Assembly: GCA_947561585.1 (NCBI GenBank)
Contig: CANNZV010002301.1
Location: 88,290 to 152,289, forward strand
DNA: 64,000 nt
Reading direction: 5' to 3'
From: Caprella mutica
Taxonomy: Eukaryota > Arthropoda > Malacostraca > Amphipoda > Caprellidae
Positions 39,001-46,734 of this stretch are shown piece by piece. Position 1 is the first letter of the stretch, and each line of letters starts with the position of its first letter. The position numbers and the translations under genes were made by a program. Below the pieces are notes generated by a model. It saw nothing but the letters and a program-made list of their open reading frames with translations. It was not told the DNA's origin and ran no database searches.

Positions 39001-39817
39001 CAATATGAATCCAATTCAAAACATTGAAATGATATTTTGGAACTGTAATATTCCATCTCTATTAAAGGAAGATTTTGATGGAAATTTTATTTTTTGTTTT
39101 TAAGTAGTATTTTATTTAAAAAGGTGATTGAACTCGATATTGAATGGTTTCATTTTTATATTCGATATACAGAAACCATAAAAAAAACACCAACAGAGTA
39201 TTCCTCTCAGTAAAAATAACTTTGCTGAAAGTCTTTATTTTGTTCTCGTTCGTATTCCTTCATATATTGAATATTATATTAGAATGAAGGTATTTATTCT
39301 AAAATAATTGATGTAGTAGAGCTCCTCTATAGTGAATGTAGAGTCCTTTCTATCTTGTATAGTGAACAAATTTCCATTAGTGTGCCATGAATGGCTATCA
39401 GGTTTAGAAGACTAATGGGCATATAATGGCAGACTAAAGAAAATTAATTCACTATATGGGATAGCTCTCTCACTCATGACTCTACATGCACTATAGTGGA
39501 CTCCACTATAGAGGAGTTCTACAGTATTTCAAAATTAGTTTTTTCTTTAAATTATTCCATTTTTATAAACAGAAGAGCGACCTGCCGCCATGCAACATGG
39601 AGATAGTGGAGTGAGTTTGCAGAGCAGCTTTTCGTCTCTCATTGCCGGACTAGCACTCCTAATCATCGTACATGTTTTAAATACCTCCGACCAAAGGCAG
39701 TTGAAATTACGGAACCCTCCGCAAGCCTGTTCCCGAAATTCCTACGAAGAATTTAAAGATGGTAATGATTTGATGAGTTCGAGATTGCGTGAATTGAAAA
39801 ACCTCGAATTCTTCTAA
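14924..39817 (+). CDS. dpr: Dpr-family two-Ig-domain neuronal cell-surface protein, six coding exons
   Basis: The coding sequence joins 14924-15002, 34752-34918, 35184-35394, 35475-35635, 37575-37704 and 39573-39817: 993 nt, 330 residues. All introns are GT-AG, with phases 1, 0, 1, 0, 1, and the frame is continuous. Residues 1-25 form a signal peptide (hydrophobic ISCFLLLSSFY). Ig1 has Cys73, Trp85 and the D129-x-G-x-Y-x-C135 motif. Ig2 has Cys176, Trp190 and D227-x-G-x-Y-x-C233. Residues 269-285 are hydrophobic, followed by a polar tail of about 45 residues. Family markers are DRAVTWIRK, YTYTTDQR, DEWVLKI, YECQVSTE and PAAMQHG. From memory, VIAAAGSTA, DEWVLKI and AAMQH are closest to the Dpr4/Dpr5 subgroup; this was not aligned. 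Dprs bind DIP-family Ig proteins at synapses and in the visual system (family knowledge). The membrane segment plus long tail argues for a transmembrane form rather than a GPI form. Sequons are N198-Y-S and N230-Y-T. The exact orthologue is uncertain. Confidence 0.93.
15003..16115. other. Intron 1, proximal part; nothing recognised
   Basis: Composition is less AT-rich at about 15480-16080, including a 68-codon open frame at 15884-16090. That frame has no recognisable domain and its neighbours show no splice logic that would fit the Dpr reading frame. Confidence 0.35.
16116..16203. other. Assembly gap (24 N at 16148-16171) with duplicated edges
   Basis: The sequence ATAAAAACGGTAGCTTTCAT with TCAATGGCTA before the N run recurs almost unchanged immediately after it (ATAAAAATGGTAGC...). 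A gap between near-identical ends is usually an unmerged overlap, so the true distance may be zero or negative. Confidence 0.85.
16204..16980. other. Intron 1 spacer, nothing recognised
   Basis: AT-rich single-copy-looking DNA. Confidence 0.4.
16981..17960. repeat. 32-bp minisatellite, core TCTTAGATATTGGAGTACTT
   Basis: About 30 units. Junction variants TCTAGGGT, TCTAGTGT, ACTAGGGT and TAAAGTAT recur in runs, giving a higher-order pattern of several units that points to block duplication. Confidence 0.95.
18069..21528. repeat. 46-bp minisatellite, about 75 units, with TTACGTCA in nearly each
   Basis: The unit runs GTGCACTGTGACTATATTGA, then CACAAAAAGAACATTACGTC, then ATTCTG. Length variants include GACAAACAAAAAG (+2) and TATTTGAC (-1). 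CACTG to CGCTG variants cluster in the second half. This is the largest array in the window (3.46 kb). TTACGTCA is the same core as the cAMP-response element of the mammalian PEPCK promoter, a bZIP (CREB/ATF, C/EBP) site. Activity here is untested. Confidence 0.97.
21529..21870. other. Spacer between intronic arrays
   Basis: AT-rich; nothing recognised. Confidence 0.4.
21871..22720. repeat. 30-bp minisatellite, 28 units, open on both strands
   Basis: The unit is AAAATGATGTCTAGCCTAAC then TGCCTTTGTC. Unit length 30 is a multiple of 3, so frames on both strands stay open (decapeptide repeats such as MSSLTAFVK on +). The array is very homogeneous. Markers ACGATG (first four units), AAGTGATG and TTACTGCCTTC recur at multiples of 30, showing block copying. 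No signal, domain or splice context supports coding. Confidence 0.96.
22721..23594. other. Intron 1 spacer, nothing recognised
   Basis: AT-rich. An 83-codon minus-strand frame at 22718-22969 has no family features. Confidence 0.4.
23595..23832. repeat. Degenerate GGGACA-ACATTGG-type tandem repeat
   Basis: Loose 20-bp units (ACAATATTGGGACATCG, GATATTGAGACAGTGTTGCA) preceded by TACCCCAGACAG and TTCTCGGGACATC. This resembles a decayed member of the TIR-bounded family at 56972 and 63219. Confidence 0.5.
23833..24280. other. Intron 1 spacer
   Basis: AT-rich; nothing recognised. Confidence 0.4.
24281..25410. repeat. 31-bp minisatellite, core TTGTGAGGGTAAAATAAATG
   Basis: About 36 units. The second half alternates GTTGGTAATAA and GTTGATAATAA, making a partial 62-bp dimer, with GATGATAA and GTATGGG variants at the right edge. 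The three minus-strand open frames of 171-407 codons are a repeat effect: no stop in 31-bp units read through three phases. Confidence 0.96.
25411..25645. other. Intron 1 spacer
   Basis: Nothing recognised. Confidence 0.4.
25646..25994. mobile_element. Pogo-like MITE, copy C (composite, about 350 bp)
   Basis: It is preceded by TA. Left end CAGTGAAACTCCTGTATAGG, right end CTATAGAGGAGTCTACTG. The interior repeats the set TCCTGTATAGTGAACC, CAGTCTGCCA and TATAGTGAAC twice. It is longer than other copies because of an internal duplication or nested insertion. Confidence 0.75.
25995..26446. other. Intron 1 spacer
   Basis: Nothing recognised. Confidence 0.4.
26447..28441 (+). repeat. 32-bp minisatellite, locus 1, unit TGATAGTACATCATCACAGT + GACTCTTTTCTC
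   Basis: About 62 units, very homogeneous, with minor variants (CATCATAG, TATCTC, TTCTACGATAG, TTCACTG). The same unit in the same orientation forms a second array at 44630-45470, outside the gene. Confidence 0.97.
28442..30295. other. Intron 1 spacer with a diverged direct duplication
   Basis: About 95-bp segments at 29296-29390 and 29430-29520 share GAATGAAGAATAGTCATT and similar following text, an old tandem duplication. Open frames at 29075 and 29797 (60-66 codons) have no recognisable features. Confidence 0.4.
30296..30580 (+). mobile_element. Half-copy of the palindromic foldback element, copy 1
   Basis: It runs from ACTAGTGTACTTTCCCGTTA through TTATTACCTGTTATTAGG, ATTCCCGTGCGTATCATAG and GTTTAATACACGCCGG to AATAAACACAC. 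It matches the right arm of the complete palindrome at 46161-46734, in the same orientation, with many substitutions. Confidence 0.75.
30581..31855. other. Intron 1 spacer
   Basis: AT-rich; nothing recognised. Confidence 0.4.
31856..32065. mobile_element. Pogo-like MITE, copy D
   Basis: The left end is diverged (GTAAAGTGAATGTTGAGTC). The right end is TTCACTATAGAGGAGTCCTA. The core TTTTAGTCTGCCATAAATTA then TTAGTTTTCTAAAAC matches the other copies. It lies inside intron 1. Confidence 0.68.
32066..33446. other. Intron 1 spacer
   Basis: AT-rich; nothing recognised. Confidence 0.4.
33447..33683. mobile_element. Pogo-like MITE, second subfamily (GAGTTATGAA termini)
   Basis: The right end reads CTCAGGAGTTTTACTG followed by TA, the inverse of CAGTAAAACTCCTGAG. 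The left end AAGTGAAGCACCTGTGTTAT is its diverged partner. TTCATAACTC or GTTATGAAG motifs repeat at both ends. The CAGTnAAACTCCT start is shared with the TATAGTGAA subfamily. Confidence 0.65.
33684..34592. other. Intron 1 distal spacer
   Basis: AT-rich; 61-64-codon frames at 33821 and 34217 show nothing recognisable. Confidence 0.4.
34593..34702. mobile_element. 110-bp near-perfect hairpin MITE, CCCAGG-AGCAA termini
   Basis: TA flanks both ends. Left arm CCCAGGAAGCAAGCATTATT then CCTGGGATATTAAGGG; right arm CCCTTATTATCCCAGGAATA then AATCCTTGCTGCCTGGG. The two arms pair over nearly the whole length. Its termini match the elements at 56972 and 63219. It ends 49 bp before the exon 2 acceptor. 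Confidence 0.85.
34752..34918 (+). CDS. dpr: Dpr gene coding exon 2 (start of Ig1)
   Basis: The acceptor is TTTCGTTGCAG ending at 34751 and the donor is GTGAGT at 34919. It encodes residues 27-82: a linker (GSLHTSKSLPQGRPSLNWDK), then YLLQPNFDKSN, then Ig1 strands A and B with VIAAAGSTAFLHC (Cys73) and NNLADRA. It ends in phase 0 exactly before the Val-Thr-Trp of strand C. This is the conserved Dpr exon boundary at NLxDRxVSWIR. A 110-bp foldback element (34593-34702) ends 49 bp upstream of the acceptor. Confidence 0.93.
35184..35394 (+). CDS. dpr: Dpr gene coding exon 3 (rest of Ig1)
   Basis: The exon encodes residues 83-152 plus the first base of codon 153. It starts VTWIRKAD with Trp85 and contains SYTYTTDQR, DEWVLKI, EDSGGYECQVSTE (Cys135) and KISLTFELHVI. 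This is the most diagnostic Dpr exon. The CC' stretch reads SQVMTVNSY, where most Dprs have something like LHILTVGTY, so this partner-facing strand is divergent. The acceptor is a weak tract, TTTGAATAG, ending at 35183. The donor is GTGAGG at 35395. The intron before it is 265 bp. Confidence 0.95.
35475..35635 (+). CDS. dpr: Dpr gene coding exon 4 (Ig2, first half)
   Basis: The exon encodes residues 153-206. The acceptor TCTTCTACAG follows an 80-bp intron, and the donor is GTAAGC at 35636. The exon contains VAYARISGTREVYMNSGGDL, then LELSCRVG (Cys176) and FVLWYHGRSIINYS with Trp190. The LWYHGR phrase corresponds to the strand C segment of Dpr Ig2 (LWYK or LWHK in other members). The sequon N198-Y-S lies here. 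The exon ends in phase 0. Confidence 0.93.
35636..37574 (+). other. dpr: Intron 4 of the Dpr gene
   Basis: 1,939 bp. It contains an 18-bp repeat CATCACCATCATGTACC in three to four copies at about 37018-37075. It also holds a diverged direct duplication of about 120 bp: 37188-37305 and 37320-37443 share TTAATGTTTGTA, GTCACT, TATCTATT, TGTGTACAG and TTTTCCCATTAA in order. No additional exon is needed. Confidence 0.8.
37575..37704 (+). CDS. dpr: Dpr gene coding exon 5 (Ig2, second half)
   Basis: The acceptor CTGCCTGGCAG ends at 37574 and the donor is GTACGT at 37705. It encodes residues 207-249 plus one base: VTMRNRGKASRLLIKGAQ, then QEDSGNYTCAPSNA (Cys233) and ATSVLVHIVK. The phrase DSGNYTCxPSNA with SVxVHI is a strong Dpr family signature that closes Ig2. 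Introns 4 (1,939 bp) and 5 (1,868 bp) flank it. Confidence 0.95.
38115..38165 (+). other. Strong intronic hairpin, 22-bp stem, 7-base loop
   Basis: The left arm TCTTCGTGGTGAAACATCAG+CA pairs with the right arm TGCTGATGTTTAACCACGAA+GA, with one mismatch and the loop CTCTTGA. The arms are less AT-rich than the surrounding intron. It is short for a microRNA precursor unless flanks add pairing. It could be a tiny foldback relic or an RNA structural element in the pre-mRNA. Confidence 0.7.
39313..39524. mobile_element. Pogo-like MITE, copy E, in intron 5
   Basis: Left GTAGAGCTCCTCTATAGTGA, right CACTATAGAGGAGTTCTACA followed by GTA. The core GGCAGACTAAAGAAAAT matches copy A. Its right end lies about 48 bp before the exon 6 acceptor, so the element probably supplies or displaces the branch-point region. 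Confidence 0.8.
39573..39817 (+). CDS. dpr: Dpr gene terminal coding exon 6 (membrane segment and tail)
   Basis: The acceptor TTTTTATAAACAG ends at 39572, and the frame closes with TAA at 39815-39817. It encodes residues 250-330: EERPAAMQHGD, the usual Dpr juxtamembrane phrase, then hydrophobic SSLIAGLALLIIVHVL (about 270-285), then a polar tail with RQLKLR, EEFKDG and ending NLEFF. A GPI signal would normally end soon after the hydrophobic stretch. The long tail fits a single-pass type I membrane protein, or an exon variant used besides a GPI form. A pogo-like MITE ends about 48 bp upstream of the acceptor. Confidence 0.92.
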
Positions 39818-40145
39818 TGATTCAAAGAATCTGTAATTGAAAGTGTCCATCAATTATTTGCTACTTGGTTTTTGGAGATGTAAAATATCTGTATAAATGT
39901 ACTAAAAGAAATTTATTGTAATATAGATTGATGTATCTATTTAGTATTAATAGTTTAAATTTTATATGGTCTTTTGAAAAGATTTATTTCAAATAGCAAA
40001 ATTTGTGTATGAATCGAATTTGAATTATAAAACAAACAAATTTATGTGTAATAAGAATACCGTAAATCTTTGTAAAAAATATATATGGATTTATTCATTA
40101 AATGATGTTTGTATGAAATAAATATATAAATAAATTATATTGTAA
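39818..40145 (+). other. dpr: 3' UTR of the Dpr gene
   Basis: This very AT-rich stretch follows the TAA without long open frames and contains two AATAAA signals near its end. The cleavage site is not visible from sequence; the boundary given is about 10 bases after the second signal. Confidence 0.5.
40117..40134 (+). terminator. Poly(A) signals, two AATAAA (40117-40122 and 40129-40134)
   Basis: Two canonical hexamers lie 7 bp apart, about 300 bp after the stop codon. In an AT-rich genome AATAAA is common by chance. The placement is reasonable but not proven. Confidence 0.45.
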
Positions 40146-42485
40146 ATACTGTATATTTATAGATTTTGTGTATACTGAGGTAAATGTATTTAAATTATTG
40201 TGTATATTTAGTATAATTTACTTAGTGTTAATTAATTAATGTTACGGCATTAATTATTTTGAACAATATGCCTAATTAATGAGTGTGGTAAATTATACAA
40301 TATTCACATTTTTGGTGAAAATTCAATTAATATTTTACATTTTATGAGAATCAATCAATTAATGAATATCATTTTTACAGGGTTATATTAATGTAATTCC
40401 CCTTTAATCGGAATCTTAAATAAAAAATAATATTTCTCGAAATTCCGGTATAAGTTTTATGGGTACATATAAGTTATCTATTTTTTCACTCCAAAACAAG
40501 GTAATCAATTTACTATTATTACGATTGTATCGGCCGATTGCAGAGAAATCGCACAATTTTTGATTGAGATTAAATTGCTACAGTATTTGAACTATCGGCA
40601 AAAGAACTATTCTAGGTAACAATATATCATGCCAAAAAGTATTAGGTTTTCTATTTTGAGAATTAAAGTCGTAATTCTAGAAACCATCATTTTTAATAAA
40701 TTGAATTTTGAAACGAGTGATGTTTTGACATCCGAAATTAAAACTGATTTTTGAAAATTCGAAATTAGAAAAGGCTTTCAAATGGAAATGAAATTAAAGA
40801 GAGTTAATTAATTTCAATTAATATAATAAATTAAATTAAAATTAAATCCTTTGAATCGACAATATTCTTTGATGTGACGTAATTTACGTTGGAAAAATTT
40901 AATTTCAATTTAATTGAAATATGTTTATATACTCATAATTTAATAATAATTTTTAAATAATTATCCACATCGCATTATTGTGTAATAAAACATCAAATAA
41001 AAGACATTAAATTTTAATTATTTCATTTTCTTCTAACTTAAAAAATTTATCCATTTTCATTAAACTCCTATTCAGTATTATTGATTAGAATATATGTTGC
41101 CGTTACAAATATAAACTCAAGAAAATTTATTTTATAAAATCACTATCATGCACACGGTAATCAAATTTCCTATATTTTAAAATTCACTTGACTTTGAATA
41201 TTTTAATGCAAAGATTTATATAAACATATCTTTTATCTATTTCAAAATAATATCTTCATAGGAAAAAAAAATTATTATATATCTATACAATATTGAGAAC
41301 CACGTCTGTCCGTGTGTCACACTTTTATTAAGAAATACATATTAAAAGGAAAAACAAATCACTTGTGGCAGTATCATGACTACGGGCTACAATAATATTG
41401 ACACTAATAATCTAAAAAATTTAATTTATCTTTTGGCTTATGAGATTTTTTTTTGTTTAATCAGAATATGTGTATTTATAATACATATTCGCATCCAAAT
41501 ATAATTTAGATTCAATAACAGGTATTGTACTAGTCTAAAATGAAAGCAATAACAAATTATGAACCTATTGTTATTATTTACAAAACTTTTATTTTGTAAC
41601 GTTAATATGTTAACTTTAAAAATCGAAATGATTTATAACTTGAAATTTCTTTCTAGAATCTTTTTTTTAAATTTATTTTTAAGAAAACAAATTCTTTCCA
41701 TTAATTTTAACAGAAGAGGTTTTATAAATGTGATGTTATATTTTCTTCGATGTTTAGATGAGTGTCTTCATTCTTCAGGATAATGTGTGTTAACATATAT
41801 TATAAAAGATGATCTTATATTTACTATATTATGTGAAACCTAACGTTATTGATTGGAATGATCAATAATAACGTAACGATTAAATTCAACAATTCTATTG
41901 AATTTCATTTCATACAGAAAATTTTTGTTAATTAAAATTAATTACAAATCAATAATCGATTTATGTCGATATATAGGTAGGTAATATTTCTCTTCTAATT
42001 TCATGTATTCCTCTCTTTATTGACATGTTTGTCCTTCTCTTTTTTGAATTATTTAATGGGTTACTCCAGTAATATATATTTATGACAATAGATGTAACCT
42101 ACAAAATTTGTATAAATTATTTTTCTAAAAATTTATTGAATTAATTTTTGTCAAAAAATTTGTTAAAATATTTTCCAATTTAATCTTCCATCATACTAAA
42201 ATATTCTACTGTTTCTAAATGAGTTTAAATTATAAGAATTTAAAACTTTGTTTAATGACAAGCTCGATCGTCTCTTGAGACATATAACAACAATATTCTG
42301 CACATAATATCAATTCACTGAAGTTGATTGAGTTCTCAGAGAGTTGATGATCTAAATCGGATTCTCGTTCATTTCCAATCACTTTGGCCGCTGTCACAGT
42401 ATAGATATATTAATAATTGTCCTTTGCTACTAACTTTCGTGTTTTGATTGACTTGAGCTGTTGAGAATGTATTTCCGGGAGAGAA
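40146..42485. other. Intergenic region downstream of the Dpr gene
   Basis: Very AT-rich; a 74-codon frame at 41559-41783 is low complexity. Nothing recognised. Confidence 0.45.
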
Positions 42486-42750
42486 ACTTATGGTGGGGCC
42501 ATAGAAGATTAAGAGGGATAGTTATGGTGGGGCCATAGAAGATTAAGATGGATAGTTATGATGGGCCATAGAAGATTAAGAGGGATAGTTATGATGGGCC
42601 ATAGAAGATTAAGATGGATAGTTATGATGGGCCATAGAAGATTAAGAGGGATAGTTATGATGGGCCATAGAAGATTAAGAGGGATAGTTATGATGGGCCA
42701 TAGAAGATTAAGAGGGATAGTTATGATGGGCCATAGAAGATTAAGAGGGT
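42486..42750. repeat. 33-bp minisatellite, core TTATGATGGGCCATAGAAGA
   Basis: Eight units: two left units have GGTGGGGCC, six have GATGGGCC, with GAGGG/GATGG alternation. The unit length is a multiple of 3, so both strands are open (77 and 89 codons). This is not evidence of coding. Confidence 0.93.
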
Positions 42751-42756
42751 TTCTCT

Positions 42757-42985
42757 CACTTAACCCGTTATTGACCACCGTCCTATGGTGAGGACATTAG
42801 GAAAACATCAAACAATTTCCTTAAATAGTCCATCTAATCTTTATCTAGCAATACTAATAAATGTAGGCTATGCCACATAATTATTTTAGATTTCGAACCA
42901 CCCAAAATTCTTCCCAAAGGACATTAAACTTAATAAAAAAAAAGAAATAACTTTTTTTTAACATATTCTTTCTTTAAAAAGTTAT
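42757..42985 (+). repeat. Dispersed repeat family, copy 1
   Basis: It shares GAGGACATTAGGAAAACATC, TATCTAGCAATACTAATAAA, GTGCCACATAAT-like and TTCTTCCCAAAGGACAT segments in order with 48500-48720. The copies are diverged. Class unknown; no TIR seen. Confidence 0.55.
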
Positions 42986-44629
42986 TGATATATTAAAAAA
43001 ATATGGCAAATGATATGTCTTGGGTTGATCTTCTTCGGCTCCATTATGACTTTTATTCTTAACTCTGTTAATAATATTTTGGTATTCGATGTGAGAATAA
43101 GATGGTTATCCCTTTAATATAGGTTTTCATTTTCTCTTATATCCGCATATTCCTACCATTAAAATTGTACATAGACTACTAATGTATGTAACATCTCATT
43201 ATATTTTCATGAATAAATATAGAAAATAAATTGGATTCTCTCTAACCTGTAAAAACGAAAATTAACAATGATTACAAAAATTTAACACTAATGTTATTCA
43301 TTCATAATTAATTAAAATAAACTTATATAATTCAATATAGAAAAATAAATAATTTGCTCAATCTCAAATTTAAAAACGATTCGGAAATATTCATTTTTTT
43401 TACAATAAATATCATCATTATATACCAATATAGTAAAAAATGGCCAATTAATAAATATGTGTATCACTAATATCATAATATTGTAAAATAGCGAATTAAT
43501 TAACTTTTGCAGAGTTCTATTTAGTTTTTTTTTAGTTATGTTTAGTTTTGATGAAAAGTTTTCAACACGGCCAGCAAAGTAAATTCGAACAAGCGATGCT
43601 ATCATATGATACGTGAATTAATCCGTATACTATTATATTTCGAGAGTAATTTAATATGTATAAGGTTTAATACATATTATAATTCATTCATAACATTCAT
43701 ATCAAAATTAAGGAATATATTATTTCCAGCAATGTATTATTCATATTGATGGAGCTAGAACTAAAAATATTAAAGAATGAACATTTCAGGAGAAAATTAT
43801 TTTCTATATGAAATAAAAATTTAAAAAATTGTTTAAAAAAAAACGATATTCTGTATAAATAATACGAATAAATTATAAAATATGCATCAATTATTATACA
43901 GTTTGTAACAAAAAAAATCATGAAACATACATTCAAATAACATATTAAAGAATTAATAGAATATAACTACTATAATAACGCTTTTGTATGATTCTACAGA
44001 AATATTAGTTCGAGATATATAACCACTAATTTAACTTTTTATTCAACGTTTTTACTTATCGAATTGGTGCTTTTAAATAACTGTATTTACAGTCCTTCAA
44101 AAAGCGTGCATGATACCATGAGTACAATTAAATATCTTGCTAAGTACTCGCCCTAATTATCCCTGCTGTTTAATGAACTGTAATTATAGTGTCCCATTTT
44201 CAGATAATTACAAGCCTTGCTGCAACACTAACTTATTAAATATTAACCGAAACTCAGGACGCTTTTATAATATTACTCCCGAAATAGTTGTTGTACATAT
44301 TTTATAAAAATAAATTCAAATAATCCCAGTACCCTGATATCTTTTTACTTTCTAATAATAAAATTTTCCGTCATGTATCCACAGTTTCTACACAAAAACA
44401 ATTGAATCAGTAGTTATATGTTTTTCCCATTCTTTTTAAATAAATAAATGAGCTAAAGAAAAAGTTACTAAGATGATTGTTAATGGTAAACTAATATAAA
44501 ATTGTAATATAAAATTTGCAATGGGATTTATACAAACTGTAATGACTGTGAAGATTTTAAAATTATTCTGAGTACACGATTAGAAAACAGCAATTTGTAG
44601 TAAAATTTTCATGTTGCAGCAGTTTTGTG
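42986..44629. other. Intergenic spacer
   Basis: AT-rich. Minus-strand frames at 43312 and 43697 (97 and 79 codons) are low-complexity Ile/Phe/Asn/Tyr translations. A less AT-rich patch lies at about 44140-44280. No gene recognised. Confidence 0.4.
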
Positions 44630-45470
44630 TGATGGTACATCATCACAGTGACTCTTTTCTCTGATTGTACATCATCACAGTGATTCTTTTCTTTGACAGC
44701 ACATCATCACAGTGACTCTTTTCTCAGATAGTAAATCATCACAGTGACTCTTTTCTCTGACAGTACATCATCACAGTGACTCTTTTCTCTGATAGTACAT
44801 CATCACAGAGACTCTTTTCTCTGACAGTACATCATCACAGTGACTCTTTTCTCTGACAGTACATCATCACAGTGACTCTTTTCTCTGACAGTACATCATC
44901 ACAGTGACTCTATTCTCTGATAGTACATCATCACAGTGACTCTTTTCTCTGATAGTACATCATCACAGTGACTCTTTTCTCTGACAGTACATCATCACAG
45001 TGACTCTTTTCTCTGACAGTACATCATCACAGCGACTCTTTTCTCTGATAGTACATCATCACAGTGACTCTTTTCTCTGACAGTACATCATCACAGTGAC
45101 TCTTTTCTCTGATAGTACATCATCACAGTGACTCTTTTCTCTGACAGTACATCATCACAGTGACTCTTTTCTCTGATAGTACATCATCACAGTGACTCTT
45201 TTCTCTGATAGTACATCATCACAGTGACTCTTTTCTCTGATAGTACATCATCACAGTGACTCTTTTCTCTGACAGTACATCATCACAGTGACTCTTTTCT
45301 CTGATAGTACATCATCACAGTGACTCTTTTCTCTGACAGTACATCATCACAGCGACTCTTTTCTCTGATAGTACATCATCACAATGACTCTTTTCTCTGA
45401 TAGTACTTCATCACAGTGACTCTTTTCTCTGACAGTACATCATCACAGTGACTCTTTTCTCTGATAGCAC
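44630..45470 (+). repeat. 32-bp minisatellite, locus 2
   Basis: About 26 units of the same TGATAGTACATCATCACAGT + GACTCTTTTCTC unit as at 26447-28441. Here about half of the units read TGACAG instead of TGATAG, so this locus has its own variant. The edges are degenerate. Confidence 0.96.
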
Positions 45471-45821
45471 ATTATGCAGTAACTTAATATCTGATAGTAT
45501 ATCATATATTATTCTTTATAAAATGTTCATTAGAGATGAATAATAAAACATTCAGGTGTTTCTTTTCTTTCAAATTGGCTTCATGAAACTTAGTTCTGGG
45601 ATGGAGAAGGTTTTAATAATATCAATCATTTTGATAGATGTGACATGAAAATATGACCGTATGAAAATACCTAAGATTCCAACTATCAAAAGAATAAGAT
45701 TTTCATTCTCAACTTGAAACTGGAAAGATATTGTTCATAACTCTCTAACATTTTAATAACACATTTCTATTTTTCTGAAGAGTTTTCATCAGTTATAAGT
45801 GACAATACGCTTTTAAAATTA

Positions 45822-45962
45822 TTGATCCTGAAAATTATAGACTGAGAGAATTAAAGAGTATTGAATGGTTCTACACCAGCGGTATAAAGTATTCGATACC
45901 ATTTCATTTCGTCTGTGCTATTCTTAAGATCTATGATATTAAAAGCATATTGTCACAACCCT
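45822..45962 (-). mobile_element. Diverged copy of the hAT-like MITE
   Basis: In inverse orientation it repeats the interior of 48104-48282: TTGAATGGTTCTACACCAGC, GGTAT, TATTCGATACCATTTCATTT and CGTCTGTGCTA, ending AGCATATTGTCACAACCCTT. The far end is decayed. Confidence 0.7.
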
Positions 45963-46160
45963 TGTTATAAGACATATGTGTACTTCCTATTAAAATCTCA
46001 GTACCTAATAAGAAAATGTAATACACCTGAGATAAAAATATAACTTCTTTTTTCTCATTATATATCTATTAGAAGAATGATATATGAGGATGGTATATAT
46101 TATTACTAATGCTTAGATGATTTCTTGTCTCGAAATGTGAACATTAATAAATAATTATCT
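45963..46160. other. Short spacer
   Basis: Nothing recognised. Confidence 0.35.
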
Positions 46161-46734
46161 ATCCTAATGATTTCCCTCGTGTGTTTATTTATTTATTTGG
46201 TTTCCGCTTTTACCCGACGGGTATTAAACATGAAGAATGTAACTATGATATGCACGGGAATATATTGATATGAAATTTAAATTTTACTGCTTTAATTCAA
46301 TTTAAAAATTTATTTTATCAATGAAGTAAAGTATCAGTTTGTGCAGAAAACATAAATTGTAACTTAATTCACTAAAAGTAACCTAACAACGGGTAATAAT
46401 TCAGTTTTGAAGACCCGTTGTTTTCAACGTGCAAGTACACTAGTATTATATACTACTAGTGTACATATTTGCCTGTTAAAAATAACGGGTCTTCAATAGT
46501 AATTTATTACCCGTTGTTAGGTTCTCTCATTTAACGCAATTTAAATTTATTTTTCTGTATAAGCTGATACTATATTTTATAGATAAAATACACACAAAAA
46601 TTGAATAAGTCAATTTAAATATCAAGGCAATATATTCCCGTGCGCATCATAGTTACATTCTTCATGTTTAATACCCGTCGAGTAAAAGCGGAAACCAAAT
46701 AAATAAATAAACACACGAGGGAAATTATTAGGAT
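46161..46734. mobile_element. 574-bp palindromic foldback element, complete copy
   Basis: The two arms of about 280 bp are inverted copies. The ends are ATCCTAATGATTTCCCTCGT and its inverse ACGAGGGAAATTATTAGGAT. Inner landmarks appear on both sides: TACCCGACGGGTATTAAACA / GTTTAATACCCGTCGAGTA, and CCTAACAACGGGTAATAA / TTATTACCCGTTGTTAGG. They meet at TACACTAGTATTATATACTA + CTAGTGTA (about 46437-46464). No protein is encoded. Confidence 0.88.

Larger units (their letters stand above)
37705..39572 (+). other. dpr: Intron 5 of the Dpr gene
   Basis: 1,868 bp. It holds a 22-bp-stem hairpin (38115-38165) and a pogo-like MITE (39313-39524). A 73-codon frame at 37872-38093 has no recognisable features. 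Confidence 0.8.

Noticed and set aside
43312..43936. 97- and 79-codon minus-strand frames
   Set aside because: Ile/Phe/Tyr/Asn-rich translations of AT-rich DNA; expected by chance at this composition.
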